This document shows, piece after piece, positions 52,301 to 54,218 of a DNA stretch of 64,000 nt. Position 1 is the stretch's first letter, and the number at the start of each line of letters is the position of its first letter. Below the pieces are notes generated by a model. That model saw nothing but the letters and a program-made list of their open reading frames with translations, made no database searches and was not told where the DNA came from. The translations under genes were made by a program, and so were the position numbers. The stretch comes from Galaxea fascicularis (lineage: Eukaryota > Cnidaria > Anthozoa > Scleractinia > Euphylliidae), in NCBI GenBank assembly GCA_948470475.1, contig OX419346.1, positions 18,706,917 to 18,770,916 on the forward strand, in the 5' to 3' direction.

Positions 52301-54200
52301 TTTCGGCCATAAAGGGAAAAAACAACGTCCAAATCGTGCGATCACAACTTAACCTTCCAGACTAAATCCATATTGAAATTGCGTTACTAGCAACGTGACT
52401 AAGTGGAACATGAATGTCACGTAACTTTATTTTCCAACATTACGAGAGAAGTTCCCCGGAGAAATCACACAGTAAAACTCACAAAATCGCACAGTATGAA
52501 AGGATCTTACTTAATAACATCTCCGCTGTGAGTTAGATGAAAAATGGACAAACAAGATGGTTGAATGCCCGGAAGAATCAAAGCCCACGGTACACATATT
52601 CAGCGATATTCCGCAAGAAAAGGCCAGGCTCTCAGCCTAAGATGGCGGTCAAATGAGGGTACCGCTTTTTCGTGGCAGAAATGAAGATAATTGTTCCTTT
52701 GTCCCGACGATTTCGCGGCATAAGAGCTGATCTTTATTACGTTTTAAAGTTTCGGCATCGATTGTCGCCAATGAATAGAAAGAAGGAAAAATGCCCGAAA
52801 ACTGGAGAGAAGGTAGCTGAAGGTAGGCACCTCTATGCCTTTTTTCAGGGAATTGAAGACCTCAACGAAAAATAACACCCAACGGCTATCCATTAAAATA
52901 ACAATGATAATAATAATGATGATGATGATTGTGTTGATAATAATTGATAAATAACTAAATAAGTGAAAGATAAGTAAATAAATGAATAAATGAAAAAAGT
53001 ATTTGCAGCCAGTACGTAAGATTCTCGAAAGAAAGCCCACTAGCTAGTGGGCTTTCTTTCGAGAATCTTTAACTGTAGTAAATAATCATATGACACCTAC
53101 ACTGTTTGAATTTTGAATTTGAGGCTGGAAAGTGTGGTATATCTGGAGTTTTTCCCTGACATAATTGGTGATTATTTTTAAAGGGTTGATTATGGCAACC
53201 TGTGTACATCAGATGAAGATGTGTATTACATCAATGGTTCTTTGTAAAATGCTTGTTCTCTTTGATCCCAGAAACTCTGATGACCCTCTTAACTCTGTTA
53301 AACTTATTCTTCTTTATTGGCAGCACAGTGGGGCACCCACATAAATTGCTCTACATGCACTGGTTCATTCTCACTATGAAACCACTCTAATTTGGGCAGC
53401 GCATACCTGTAACCACAACCTTTAGTTTCCTGCTGATTGCCACAGTACCATTTTCCTCATCCTTTGCAGAGCACTCGTAAGTACCGCTGTTGTTAGCCAA
53501 TAAGTTGTGCCCTACCAAGGTGCCATTGTCAAGTAGTGAGAAGGTACTGTCATCAACCATAATTTGTATATCATTGTGTTTCCAAGTCCACGTCAGGTTG
53601 GACCCTGAAGCCTCACAGGAGAGCCTGAAGCCTTCACCAGCCTTGACTTTCACATCCTCTGGATTAGCCAAGTCCTTGGCCAGGAAATGTGTTATCACTG
53701 GCGGGCTGGTTTGGGCTGAAAAAAAAAGGTGGAGTTGTCGAAAACAACTTAACTTTTGGAGCCTTTTTCATATGATAATAGAGCCCTCTCTACAGTCTAT
53801 GCAAAATTTGGTTACCTTGGCATCATCGATGCTTTGTTAACAATACGGGTCTATTCATTTGTTCAGTTGTAAAAACAATCAAATCAGTCGATTCTGTGTC
53901 TTTTGCCTCGTGTTTTGATTTTGGTTTTTTTAATCATACTAAAGGACTCAAAACAACTGTGACAGCTACACTGTATTGTTCTTACTAATTTGCATCCTTA
54001 GATTTTGTAGATCTCATTACATCACAGCAGAATGACCACTTGAGCTCACAGCACCGCAGAAGGCAAGTAACTTGATCTATTTATATTGTATTGTATACAT
54101 TGTACAGGGACTGGACCAGCTATGGCTATTACAATGGAAATTTACCTGTGGCTACAGCTGTAAGGGTTAATACCCAGACTGAGGTAATCACCCACCACAT
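9670..54200 (-). CDS. Giant L1-family (L1CAM/neuroglian-like) cell-adhesion receptor, about 44 Ig and 5 FN3 domains
   Basis: Spliced gene of 55 predicted coding exons, read from ATG at 54200 to TAA at 9670-9672. The exons sum to 12,969 nt, a multiple of 3, with compatible phases at every junction: about 4,322 residues. Order: signal peptide, one Ig domain, 40 tandem I-set-like Ig repeats (about 82 residues each, consensus GNPxPxITWxKDG ... SGxYWCSADNG ... NASAYLDVQ), three more Ig domains, five FN3 domains, one membrane span, and a tail of about 95 residues. The FN3 set, including WNGPGCYYILRYRK and YYWGESR, and the DSLxxYG...EDGSF tail identify the L1 family; its usual members have 6 Ig and 5 FN3 domains and are three to four times shorter. 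Expected role: type I plasma-membrane adhesion or recognition receptor, heavily N-glycosylated (many NAS/NQS sites). Splice forms are unknown, so the full-array product is a prediction. Automated pipelines might name it hemicentin-like because of the Ig array, but the FN3 and tail argue against that. Confidence 0.85.
10441..10485 (+). repeat. G-rich tract with quadruplex potential
   Basis: Runs of four to seven G separated by single A or T, in the last intron (9921-10856). Four or more G-runs could form a G-quadruplex on the plus (non-coding) strand. The remainder of this 936-bp intron shows nothing else. Confidence 0.6.
10857..10994 (-). CDS. Exon 54: transmembrane segment
   Basis: Phase 1-1 exon of 138 nt, acceptor AG at 10995-10996, donor GTATGG. 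It encodes AKDDPPIYRSD, a single hydrophobic helix starting WFITLIILSAG and ending in LVIILVY, then the stop-transfer RTWKRRR and SSNFK. This places the Ig/FN3 part outside and the FVGDL tail inside the cell. Confidence 0.9.
11113..11292 (-). CDS. Exon 53: FN3-5, second half
   Basis: Acceptor CAG, donor GTAAGC, phase 1-1. Encodes the C-terminal strands of the fifth FN3 domain, with VYEFKTIGRNPVGTSPPSD as the typical F-G region, followed by a short linker to the membrane exon. Confidence 0.85.
11490..11612 (-). CDS. Exon 52: FN3-5, first half
   Basis: Begins APAKPKTPTVMEVGEDSISF and ends with FKILYRKK before a GTGAGA donor. These are strands A to C of an FN3 domain, completed by exon 53. FN3 domains split by an intron near the middle are common in the L1 family. 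Confidence 0.85.
12154..12453 (-). CDS. Exon 51: FN3-4, complete domain
   Basis: 300 nt, phase 1-1, donor GTGAGT. Begins EPSPPSDLQTY, has the core Trp in LVTWKPPKDPNG, and ends with SYVVKVRAKTTKGWGESA, the usual Y-x-V/F-x-V-x-A pattern of FN3. One complete domain in one exon. Confidence 0.9.
12510..12574. repeat. (CAGT)n tetranucleotide microsatellite
   Basis: About fourteen near-perfect TCAG units followed by two AATCAGTC variants, in the intron between FN3-3 and FN3-4. Confidence 0.95.
12966..13185 (-). CDS. Exon 50: FN3-3, second half
   Basis: 220 nt, phase 0 in, phase 1 out, donor GTAAGT. Encodes IYYWGESRLVISRRRRQVIP, then ATLSGLKPYTNYKVVVKAFN and GEGPAS...TLEG. The YYW...SRR...LSGLKPY...FNxxGEGP pattern matches the third FN3 of the L1 family. 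Confidence 0.9.
13499..13786. mobile_element. Harbinger-like MITE with internal repeat, TTA target duplication
   Basis: Ends GCCTGGTTCACACATGCGAC and its inverse GTCGCACGTGTGAGCCAGGC, flanked by TTA at 13496-13498 and 13787-13789. The inner GGTTCACACATGCGACGCAA recurs at about 13624, as does the GCCATCTTG...GACTTTGACTGCGCT segment, so it looks like two fused copies. Sits in the intron between exons 49 and 50. Confidence 0.75.
14172..14519 (-). CDS. Exon 49: end of FN3-2 and start of FN3-3
   Basis: 348 nt, phase 0-0, donor GTATGT. PMSKLEWNGPGCYYILRYRK and QLWEFKIRAGNHENLGP complete FN3-2; then APAVKPEGTETEAVTAST and VLAWKPV...VDGYK begin FN3-3. The WNGPG...YxLRYR sequence is typical of L1-family FN3-2. 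Confidence 0.9.
15141..15211 (-). CDS. Exon 48: FN3-2, first strands
   Basis: Small 71-nt exon, acceptor AACAG, donor GTAAGT, phase 1 in and 0 out. Encodes PDKFPMNLRG and ANELSITWT, strands A and B of FN3-2. Its phases fit exon 47 and exon 49 exactly, which supports it despite its length. Confidence 0.85.
15290..15480. repeat. Degenerate minisatellite, CGTGAANCGTGATT units
   Basis: Five or six imperfect copies of CGTGAATCGTGATTT / CGTGAAGCGTGATT / CATGAACCGTGATTT, followed by a C-run at about 15487-15500. Intronic. Confidence 0.6.
15600..15621. repeat. (GATC)n microsatellite
   Basis: Five tandem CGAT units with degenerate ACCAACCG and GATCAACC units just upstream (15535-15600). Intronic. 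Confidence 0.85.
15753..16058 (-). CDS. Exon 47: FN3-1, complete domain
   Basis: 306 nt, phase 1-1, donor GTAAGT. Starts VPSPPINLQVTDC, has RRTNLSWTPDSSGSSEITHY and LQFRVKAVNNFGPSRPS. First FN3 domain after the Ig region. Confidence 0.9.
16592..16611 (+). repeat. Poly-G run
   Basis: About twenty consecutive G in the 960-bp intron between the last Ig exon and FN3-1. The rest of that intron holds no recognised feature apart from repeated CCCAGCCAG motifs (16440-16760). Confidence 0.7.
17019..17306 (-). CDS. Exon 46: Ig domain, last before the FN3 region
   Basis: 288 nt, phase 1-1, donor GTAATG. RTQLVVKPQNKTVVKGT, first Cys in VDLHCKA, core Trp in YIWKRNG, second Cys in DTGVYTCVVYT. This is an L1-type Ig domain, unlike the YWC repeats of the array. 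The intron at 17307-18208 has a GCGCGCTCTGATTGGCT segment but no exon. Confidence 0.9.
18209..18490 (-). CDS. Exon 45: Ig domain
   Basis: 282 nt, phase 1-1, donor GTAAGG. KPSFDKEVFGPF, then RLPCKPVAEPYPTFKWLKDG, then DANGTLIILKV and DNDSGKYTCVAENYLG. A classical I-set domain with the L1/contactin-like GTLIIxxVxxxDSGxYTCVAxN pattern, so it belongs to the old core of the receptor rather than the expanded array. Confidence 0.9.
18869..19129 (-). CDS. Exon 44: divergent Ig domain
   Basis: 261 nt, phase 1-1, donor GTAAGC. KPERTIISVDLDI, Cys in AAFNCTTFSYPDP, Tyr/Cys in SGDYSCVPFNSAGKG. The usual core Trp position reads NFYYN, so the domain is unusual, but both cysteines and the SGDYSC motif are present. 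Confidence 0.8.
19439..19681 (-). CDS. Exon 43: array Ig repeat 40 (membrane-proximal end of array)
   Basis: 243 nt (one codon shorter than most), phase 1-1, acceptor TTAG, donor GTAAGT. QLRCSVIGNPSPDITWSKDG and SGEYTCLADNGLN; the array-typical Trp before the second Cys is Thr here (YTC), a transition towards the core Ig type. Confidence 0.9.
20259..20504 (-). CDS. Exon 42: array Ig repeat 39
   Basis: 246 nt, phase 1-1, donor GTAAGT. DPPSLTSTPVDKTVKEGD, LHCTASGNPSPKITWIREG, SGKYWCSADNGVGG. No close copy in the window. The intron at 19682-20258 carries a CACCATC-rich stretch near 20090-20150 only. Confidence 0.92.
21046..21291 (-). CDS. Exon 41: array Ig repeat 38
   Basis: 246 nt, phase 1-1, donor GTGAGT. 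DPPSLVSMPANVTVTEG, MHCSATGNPIPDITWIKDG, GEYWCTAENGLTSTANASA. Intron 20505-21045 shows no feature. Confidence 0.92.
21826..22071 (-). CDS. Exon 40: array Ig repeat 37
   Basis: 246 nt, phase 1-1, donor GTAAGT. DPPSFSRIPIHQTVREGE, LYCTAVGNPTTTITWTKDG, TGQYQCSAGNGIGEDI. Uses YQC instead of YWC, like repeats 28, 33 and 35, so these form a subfamily. Confidence 0.92.
22411..22656 (-). CDS. Exon 39: array Ig repeat 36
   Basis: 246 nt, phase 1-1, donor GTGAGT. ASIVNATSNQTATEGT, LHCSATGNPAPEIAWIKDG, SGEYWCTADNGFEPAVNAT. Resembles repeat 38 in the RVGRGETL segment. Confidence 0.92.
23015..23257 (-). CDS. Exon 38: array Ig repeat 35
   Basis: 243 nt, phase 1-1, donor GTGAGT. DAPSFSRSPVDQTVREGEK, LRCTAVGNPTPTITWTKDG, SGEYQCSAGNGISDI. 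One codon shorter than the 246-nt norm; YQC subfamily. Confidence 0.92.
23362..23538. mobile_element. MITE with TAGAGYGTTTTCAC ends
   Basis: Left end TAGAGTGTTTTCACATGAC, right end the inverse of TAGAGCGTTTTCACTCACG. Internal GCCATATTGGTGTCCCAAA and GCCATGTTGGTGTCCCAAA repeats. A diverged partial relative (ATTTTTATGCAAA... CACGTGAAGGAACACTCTA) lies at about 34782-34860. Intronic. Confidence 0.65.
23757..24002 (-). CDS. Exon 37: array Ig repeat 34
   Basis: 246 nt, phase 1-1, donor GTGAGT. SPSLVTTPADQVVMEGA, LHCSATGNPTPNITWIKDG, SGKYWCSADNGLQPADNAS. Lies just outside the 5-kb duplicated block. Confidence 0.92.
24426..24671 (-). CDS. Exon 36: array Ig repeat 33
   Basis: 246 nt, phase 1-1, donor GTAAGT. 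SPRFSMTPVDQTVREGEK, FNCSAVGNPTPNITWTKDG, SGDYQCSAGNGIGQTI. Close copy of repeat 28 (29732-29977), differing at K/T and S/T positions near the first Cys. Confidence 0.93.
24701..25343. mobile_element. Composite palindromic transposon, multiple inverted units
   Basis: Built from units running GTTTACACTACAGAAAAAAT, GGGTCCGGACC, GTAGTACGGACCCATAA, AATACTGGAGTTTC and GGGGCCATAGGCGCC. These occur in alternating orientation and meet at GCCATAGGCGCCTATGGC palindromes (about 24922-24940 and 25126-25143). Outer ends GGGGCATTTACACTACAG and the inverse of GGCGCGTTTACACTACAG. Flanks CTCTA (24696-24700) and TTCTA (25344-25348). The paralogous site near 30016 (TGTTACTCTAAATG) is empty. No coding capacity. 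Confidence 0.8.
25628..25873 (-). CDS. Exon 35: array Ig repeat 32
   Basis: 246 nt, phase 1-1, donor GTAAGT. VPTNLIRRPSDQTVIEGT, FHCDASGNPSPKLTWIKDG, SGKYWCLADNGVPPSANAS. Nearly identical to repeat 27 (30269-30514). Confidence 0.93.
25996..26604 (+). mobile_element. 3' fragment of a CR1/L2-type non-LTR retrotransposon
   Basis: Absent from the paralogous intron (junction near 30637), so it is an insertion. Positions 26090-26209 read TYGERAFSVSAPRFWNKL, then PLQIRLLSSEAVLRLT and a stop. This is the typical C-terminal end of CR1/L2/jockey-type reverse-transcriptase proteins. It ends with GCGCTATAGAAATG and TTTA repeats (26560-26605). Severely 5'-truncated, with a small MITE nested in its 3' part. 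Confidence 0.75.
26383..26503. mobile_element. Small mariner-like fold-back MITE nested in the LINE fragment
   Basis: Long inverted repeat opening CATAAGTTGAAGGACTAAAG and closing with its complement, flanked by TA on each side (26381-26382 and 26504-26505). The arms include GAGGACGCATCGATTC and its inverse with one mismatch. 121 bp, no coding capacity. Confidence 0.75.
27488..27733 (-). CDS. Exon 34: array Ig repeat 31
   Basis: 246 nt, phase 1-1, donor GTAAGT. DSASLHMEPTNQTVIEGA, FYCNATGNPDPQIRWLKDG, SGRYWCLAENSFNATVNA. Copy of repeat 25 (32444-32689); replacements include LHM/LDM, MATF/MTTF, GMTVG/GKTVG and FTAE/FKAE. The preceding intron should hold a copy of repeat 26 but does not. Confidence 0.93.
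27860..28185. repeat. (ATC)n/(GTC)n microsatellite, duplicated copy 1
   Basis: About 325 bp of ATC and GTC trinucleotides in the intron between repeats 30 and 31; the paralogous copy is at 32830-33180 and differs in length and unit order. Apparent His-, Ile-, Met- and Ser-rich open frames here are simple-repeat artefacts. Confidence 0.95.
28449..28694 (-). CDS. Exon 33: array Ig repeat 30
   Basis: 246 nt, phase 1-1, donor GTAAGT. VPPSFTSTPSDQIVIEKEQ, FTCTASGNPAPNISWIKDG, SGVYWCSANNGIGKAINYS. Copy of repeat 24 (33440-33685). Confidence 0.93.
29077..29322 (-). CDS. Exon 32: array Ig repeat 29
   Basis: 246 nt, phase 1-1, donor GTAAGT. GPTLTETPTKQTVTEGDE, FRCAASGNPSPHIKWLKDG, SGEYWCVAGNAVDDKVNAS. 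Copy of repeat 23 (34081-34326); only one Val/Ala difference seen (QTVTEG/QTATEG). Confidence 0.93.
29460..29665. mobile_element. MITE with GGGACCTTTAGATT ends and TAATA target duplication
   Basis: Opens GGGACCTTTAGATTAGAGTA and closes with the inverse of GGGACCTTTAGATTTGAGTA. Flanked by TAATA at 29455-29459 and 29666-29670. The paralogous site near 24350 lacks it. The right arm is rich in CTCGTACTCGTACTC. Confidence 0.8.
29732..29977 (-). CDS. Exon 31: array Ig repeat 28
   Basis: 246 nt, phase 1-1, donor GTAAGT. SPRFSMTPVDQTVREGET, FNCTAVGNPTPNITWTKDG, SGDYQCSAGNGIGQTI. Copy of repeat 33; YQC subfamily. Confidence 0.93.
30269..30514 (-). CDS. Exon 30: array Ig repeat 27
   Basis: 246 nt, phase 1-1, donor GTAAGT. 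VPSNLIRRPSDQTVIEGT, FHCDASGNPSPKLTWIKDG, SGKYWCLADNGVPPSANAS. Copy of repeat 32, with T/S at the third residue as the visible difference. Confidence 0.93.
30838..31275. mobile_element. Solo LTR of an LTR retrotransposon
   Basis: 438 bp starting TGTTACCGCGAAACG and ending CTTCGGTTACA (TG...CA ends), flanked by perfect 5-bp duplications GAGCT (30833-30837 and 31276-31280). Inside are a TATA-like GGATATAAATTAAG near 31003 and AATAAA near 31240, as expected for LTR promoter and poly(A) signals. The paralogous site near 26793 (GGAGCTTCTCAGTC) is uninterrupted. No internal retroelement genes remain, so LTR-LTR recombination is the likely origin. Confidence 0.85.
31578..31826 (-). CDS. Exon 29: array Ig repeat 26
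   Basis: 249 nt, phase 1-1, donor GTAAGT; one codon longer than the norm. VPPSFTSLPVNQTIKEGE, FHCSVSGNPMPKVKWYRGD, RNDSGEYWCSADNSLG. Its counterpart is missing from the left duplication copy, where flanking intron sequence is joined directly at about 26915-26922. Confidence 0.92.
32444..32689 (-). CDS. Exon 28: array Ig repeat 25
   Basis: 246 nt, phase 1-1, donor GTAAGT. DSASLDMEPTNQTVIEGA, FYCNATGNPDPQIRWLKDG, SGRYWCLAENSFNATVNA. Copy of repeat 31. Confidence 0.93.
32830..33180. repeat. (ATC)n/(GTC)n microsatellite, duplicated copy 2
   Basis: Paralogue of 27860-28185 in the intron between repeats 24 and 25. Includes units absent from copy 1 (for example AACATGATCATTATCGTCATCG near 32941). 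Confidence 0.95.
33440..33685 (-). CDS. Exon 27: array Ig repeat 24
   Basis: 246 nt, phase 1-1, donor GTAAGT. VPPSFTSTPSNQIVIEKEQ, FTCTASGNPAPNISWIKDG, SGVYWCSADNGIGKAINYS. Copy of repeat 30. Confidence 0.93.
34081..34326 (-). CDS. Exon 26: array Ig repeat 23
   Basis: 246 nt, phase 1-1, donor GTAAGT. GPTLTETPTKQTATEGDE, FRCAASGNPSPHIKWLKDG, SGEYWCVAGNAVDDKVNAS. Copy of repeat 29. The frame is intact throughout. Confidence 0.92.
34440..34658 (-). pseudogene. Truncated Ig exon at the edge of segmental duplication 1
   Basis: Has a normal acceptor (TTTTAG) and GPSFTTTPSNQTVTESNQ, FTCSAIGYPVPNITWTKDG and TGEYWCSAEN. After that the usual ...NASAYLDVQ G-strand and GTAAGT donor are missing; unrelated sequence follows. 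A weak in-frame donor (T|GTACTC at 34434-34439) would give a 219-nt, 73-codon phase 1-1 exon, so a shortened exon cannot be ruled out. I left it out of the predicted protein. Confidence 0.6.
34884..35129 (-). CDS. Exon 25: array Ig repeat 22
   Basis: 246 nt, phase 1-1, donor GTAAGT. VPPRLTIKPENKKAKEMD, FQCSATGNPSPNITWIKDG, SGEYWCSADNGLSKAVNAS. Single-copy region between the two duplications. Confidence 0.92.
35645..35890 (-). CDS. Exon 24: array Ig repeat 21
   Basis: 246 nt, phase 1-1, donor GTAAGT. VPPSLSSKPIDQAVFEGS, FYCNATGNPVPRIKWSKDG, SGKYWCLAENDLNSTVNAS. Intron 35130-35644 shows no feature. Confidence 0.92.
36059..36304 (-). CDS. Exon 23: array Ig repeat 20
   Basis: 246 nt, phase 1-1, donor GTAAGT. 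DPPSLSRTPIDLTLREKH, FHCRALGNPVPKITWTKDG, SGKYVCTADNGLSKTVNAS. Uses YVC rather than YWC. Confidence 0.92.
36846..37091 (-). CDS. Exon 22: array Ig repeat 19
   Basis: 246 nt, phase 1-1, donor GTGAGT. DPPSFTRRPENQTIAEY, LNCEATGNPVPEIKWMKDG, TGQYMCLAYNGLGEAIKA. YMC variant; copy of repeat 11, with 10 nucleotide differences by hand count (4 replacement, 6 silent). Confidence 0.93.
37592..37837 (-). CDS. Exon 21: array Ig repeat 18
   Basis: 246 nt, phase 1-1, donor GTAAGT. LPTLTSKAINQTVNVSDH, LHCSATGNPVPKITWYKDG, SGKYWCLANNELNVTVNS. Copy of repeat 10. Confidence 0.93.
38091..38336 (-). CDS. Exon 20: array Ig repeat 17
   Basis: 246 nt, phase 1-1, donor GTAAGT. DAPSLTTSPSNQTVIETD, FRCTATGNPTPQITWTKDG, SGRYWCSANNGISSTANAS. 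Copy of repeat 9. Confidence 0.93.
38460..38720. repeat. Interspersed repeat-like segment in intron, copy A
   Basis: Contains GAGGACGATAAACCGTAGG and GTGGAACGTTAAAGAACC, which look like a dispersed element, perhaps SINE-like. Ends not defined. Copy B is at about 44870-45140 and carries a 20-bp insertion (CTTCTGATCTGTTCGATT region) relative to this one. Confidence 0.35.
38808..39053 (-). CDS. Exon 19: array Ig repeat 16
   Basis: 246 nt, phase 1-1, donor GTAAGT. DLPRFTIMPRNKTLHEDA, FYCEATGNPTPTITWTKDG, SGEYMCSADNGLDAPITAS. YMC variant; copy of repeat 8, with replacements clustered in the first strands (IMPR/VVPS, AFYC/ALNC). Confidence 0.93.
39862..40107 (-). CDS. Exon 18: array Ig repeat 15
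   Basis: 246 nt, phase 1-1, donor GTAAGT. VPPSLIETPVDQIVLEGG, FRCLATGNPTPAIQWFQDG, DGKYWCSVSNGISEAINTS. Copy of repeat 7; GKLMGSEETL here, GELMGSGEAL there. Confidence 0.93.
40248..40603. mobile_element. MITE-like element with GGGAGCTTAAGCAACGA ends, copy A
   Basis: Left end GGAAGCTTTAGCAACGACGA, right end the inverse of GGGAGCTTAAGCAACGAAGA. Present at the matching place in the other duplication copy (46709-47064), so it predates the duplication. No coding capacity. Confidence 0.6.
40799..41044 (-). CDS. Exon 17: array Ig repeat 14
   Basis: 246 nt, phase 1-1, donor GTAAGT. DRPSFITKPSDQTVTENE, FRCSAIGNPAPKITWIKDG, SGEYWCSADNGLGEAINSS. Copy of repeat 6. Confidence 0.93.
41385..41560. repeat. 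(GATAAC)n/(GATATC)n microsatellite, copy A
   Basis: Tandem GATAAC, GATATT and GATACC hexamers in the intron between repeats 13 and 14. The paralogous tract at 47870-48025 is shorter, a length polymorphism between the two copies. Confidence 0.9.
41687..41944. mobile_element. MITE with TGGGGCGCTTTCCATTTACA ends
   Basis: 258 bp with 20-bp terminal inverted repeats. The paralogous intron near 48145 (CAGTTAAAACCAGACTTG) is empty, so the insertion came after the duplication or was lost from the other copy. Target duplication not clear. Confidence 0.75.
42017..42262 (-). CDS. Exon 16: array Ig repeat 13
   Basis: 246 nt, phase 1-1, donor GTGAGT. VPPSLLALPTNQTVMEGD, FHCSATGNPSPVIVWLKGG, SGQYWCSAGNGVGVTVNAS. 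Copy of repeat 5; 9 nucleotide differences by hand count, 7 replacement and 2 silent. Confidence 0.93.
42599..42844 (-). CDS. Exon 15: array Ig repeat 12
   Basis: 246 nt, phase 1-1, donor GTGAGT. DAPELASKPEDTTVIEGA, LHCNATGNPRPGVTWHKDG, SGRYWCTADNGFNSTTPVS. Copy of repeat 4; 10 nucleotide differences by hand count, 8 replacement and 2 silent. Confidence 0.93.
43269..43514 (-). CDS. Exon 14: array Ig repeat 11
   Basis: 246 nt, phase 1-1, donor GTAAGT. DPPSFTRRPENQTVAEY, LNCEATGNPVPEIKWMKDG, TGQYLCLAYNGLGEAIKA. YLC variant; copy of repeat 19. Confidence 0.93.
44011..44256 (-). CDS. Exon 13: array Ig repeat 10
   Basis: 246 nt, phase 1-1, donor GTAAGT. LPTLTTKAINQTVNVSDH, LHCSATGNPVPKITWYKDG, SGKYWCLANNKLNVTVNS. 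Copy of repeat 18; replacements TSK/TTK, EAL/EVL and NEL/NKL. Confidence 0.93.
44510..44755 (-). CDS. Exon 12: array Ig repeat 9
   Basis: 246 nt, phase 1-1, donor GTAAGT. DAPSLTTSPSNQTVIETD, FRCTATGNPTPQITWTKDG, SGRYWCSANNGISSTADAS. Copy of repeat 17; NAS becomes DAS here, losing one N-glycosylation site. Confidence 0.93.
45247..45492 (-). CDS. Exon 11: array Ig repeat 8
   Basis: 246 nt, phase 1-1, donor GTAAGT. DLPRFTVVPSNKTLHEDA, LNCEATGNPTPTITWTKDG, SGEYMCSADNGLDAPITAS. Copy of repeat 16. Confidence 0.93.
46323..46568 (-). CDS. Exon 10: array Ig repeat 7
   Basis: 246 nt, phase 1-1, donor GTAAGT. VPPSFIETPVDQIVLEGG, FRCLATGNPTPAIQWFQDG, DGKYWCSVSNGISEAINTS. Copy of repeat 15. Confidence 0.93.
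46709..47064. mobile_element. MITE-like element with GGGAGCTTAAGCAACGA ends, copy B
   Basis: Paralogue of 40248-40603 carried along in the segmental duplication; same end sequences, diverged interior. Confidence 0.6.
47283..47528 (-). CDS. Exon 9: array Ig repeat 6
   Basis: 246 nt, phase 1-1, donor GTAAGT. DPPSFITKPSDQTVTENE, FRCSAIGNPAPKITWIKDG, SGEYWCSADNGLGEAINSS. Copy of repeat 14; DRPS/DPPS, NYIG/NYVG and TLNV/TLDV differ. Confidence 0.93.
47870..48025. repeat. (GATAAC)n/(GATATC)n microsatellite, copy B
   Basis: Shorter paralogue of 41385-41560 in the intron between repeats 5 and 6. Confidence 0.9.
48222..48467 (-). CDS. Exon 8: array Ig repeat 5
   Basis: 246 nt, phase 1-1, donor GTGAGT. 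VQPSLLALPTNQTVMEGD, FHCSATGNPSPVIAWLKGG, SGQYWCSASNGVGVPVNAS. Copy of repeat 13. The near-universal PPS start is changed to QPS by one base. Confidence 0.93.
48804..49049 (-). CDS. Exon 7: array Ig repeat 4
   Basis: 246 nt, phase 1-1, donor GTGAGT. DAPELASKPQDTTVIEGA, LHCNATGHPRPDVTWHKDG, SGKYWCTADNGFNSTASVS. Copy of repeat 12. The conserved GNP of the array is GHP here. Confidence 0.93.
49400..49645 (-). CDS. Exon 6: array Ig repeat 3
   Basis: 246 nt, phase 1-1, donor GTGAGT. VPPRLTTRPSDKKISENEE, FKCAAIGKPAPRIWWVRNG, SGKYWCLVDNGVGEVLNAS. GKP in place of GNP, and WW at the core tryptophan. Confidence 0.92.
50057..50302 (-). CDS. Exon 5: array Ig repeat 2
   Basis: 246 nt, phase 1-1, donor GTACGT (weaker than the GTAAGT or GTGAGT of its neighbours). 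APGLITKPSHQTVQETM, FYCNATGNPAPNITWTKNG, SGKYWCSADNGLGVTTNAS. Confidence 0.92.
50393..50490. repeat. GATGAT/GATAAT microsatellite
   Basis: Imperfect AACAAT, GATGAT and GATAAT units in the intron between array repeats 1 and 2. Confidence 0.85.
50569..50814 (-). CDS. Exon 4-side of array: exon 3... array Ig repeat 1 (membrane-distal end)
   Basis: Third coding exon on a strict count when the array is numbered from exon 3; the exon numbers given for the other entries are one higher for array repeats. 246 nt, phase 1-1, donor GTGAGT. VPPSLTTAPSDQIVIENEQ, LHCTATGNPVPNITWIKDG, SGEYWCLVENGVGAPVNAS. First of the 40 tandem repeats; upstream is a 2.6-kb intron. Confidence 0.92.
51530..51840. repeat. Minisatellite clusters (TGCAGATT and GGCTACGCG units)
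   Basis: 51530-51600 holds TGCAGATTCCAGAT/TGCAGACTGCAGACT units. 51700-51840 holds imperfect repeats of GTGGCTACGCGGCTACGCAG. Both lie in the large intron 50815-53406, in which I recognise no exon. Confidence 0.8.
52895..52995. repeat. AT-rich simple repeat (GATAAT, AAATAAG)
   Basis: ATAATAATGATGATGATGAT followed by GATAAATAACTAAATAAG units; intronic. Confidence 0.85.
53018..53069. repeat. Perfect 52-bp palindrome
   Basis: Two 26-nt arms with no spacer: AAGATTCTCGAAAGAAAGCC then CACTAG, directly followed by the exact reverse complement. No mismatch. It lies in the intron upstream of the array. Confidence 0.9.
53407..53715 (-). CDS. Exon 2: N-terminal Ig domain
   Basis: 309 nt, phase 1-1, acceptor TTTTCAG, donor GTATGC. 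Starts AQTSPPVITHFLAKDLANP (first Ala split with exon 1). First Cys in FRLSCEASGSNLTWTWKHND, second in NNSGTYECSAKDEENG. Unlike the array repeats it has YEC and no GNP motif, so it is an independent Ig1. Confidence 0.9.
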
Positions 54201-54218
54201 TCTGTAGCGACACGTACT
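54146..54218 (-). CDS. Exon 1 (coding): start codon and signal peptide
   Basis: Acceptor TTTTGTAG at 54219-54226, then 18 nt of 5' untranslated sequence. ATG at 54198-54200 is followed by MWWVITSVWVLTLTAVAT and donor GTAAAT (phase 1), with TA-QT a plausible signal-peptidase site at the exon 1/2 junction. The acceptor implies at least one upstream non-coding exon. The start is chosen because it is the only ATG in frame and gives a good signal peptide. Confidence 0.88.

Noticed and set aside
9670..54200. Naming the gene hemicentin, titin-like or Dscam
   Set aside because: The Ig array alone would suggest these, but five FN3 domains followed by a membrane span and a DSLxxYG...EDGSF tail fit the L1 family better. 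Hemicentin lacks such a tail and has other C-terminal domains.
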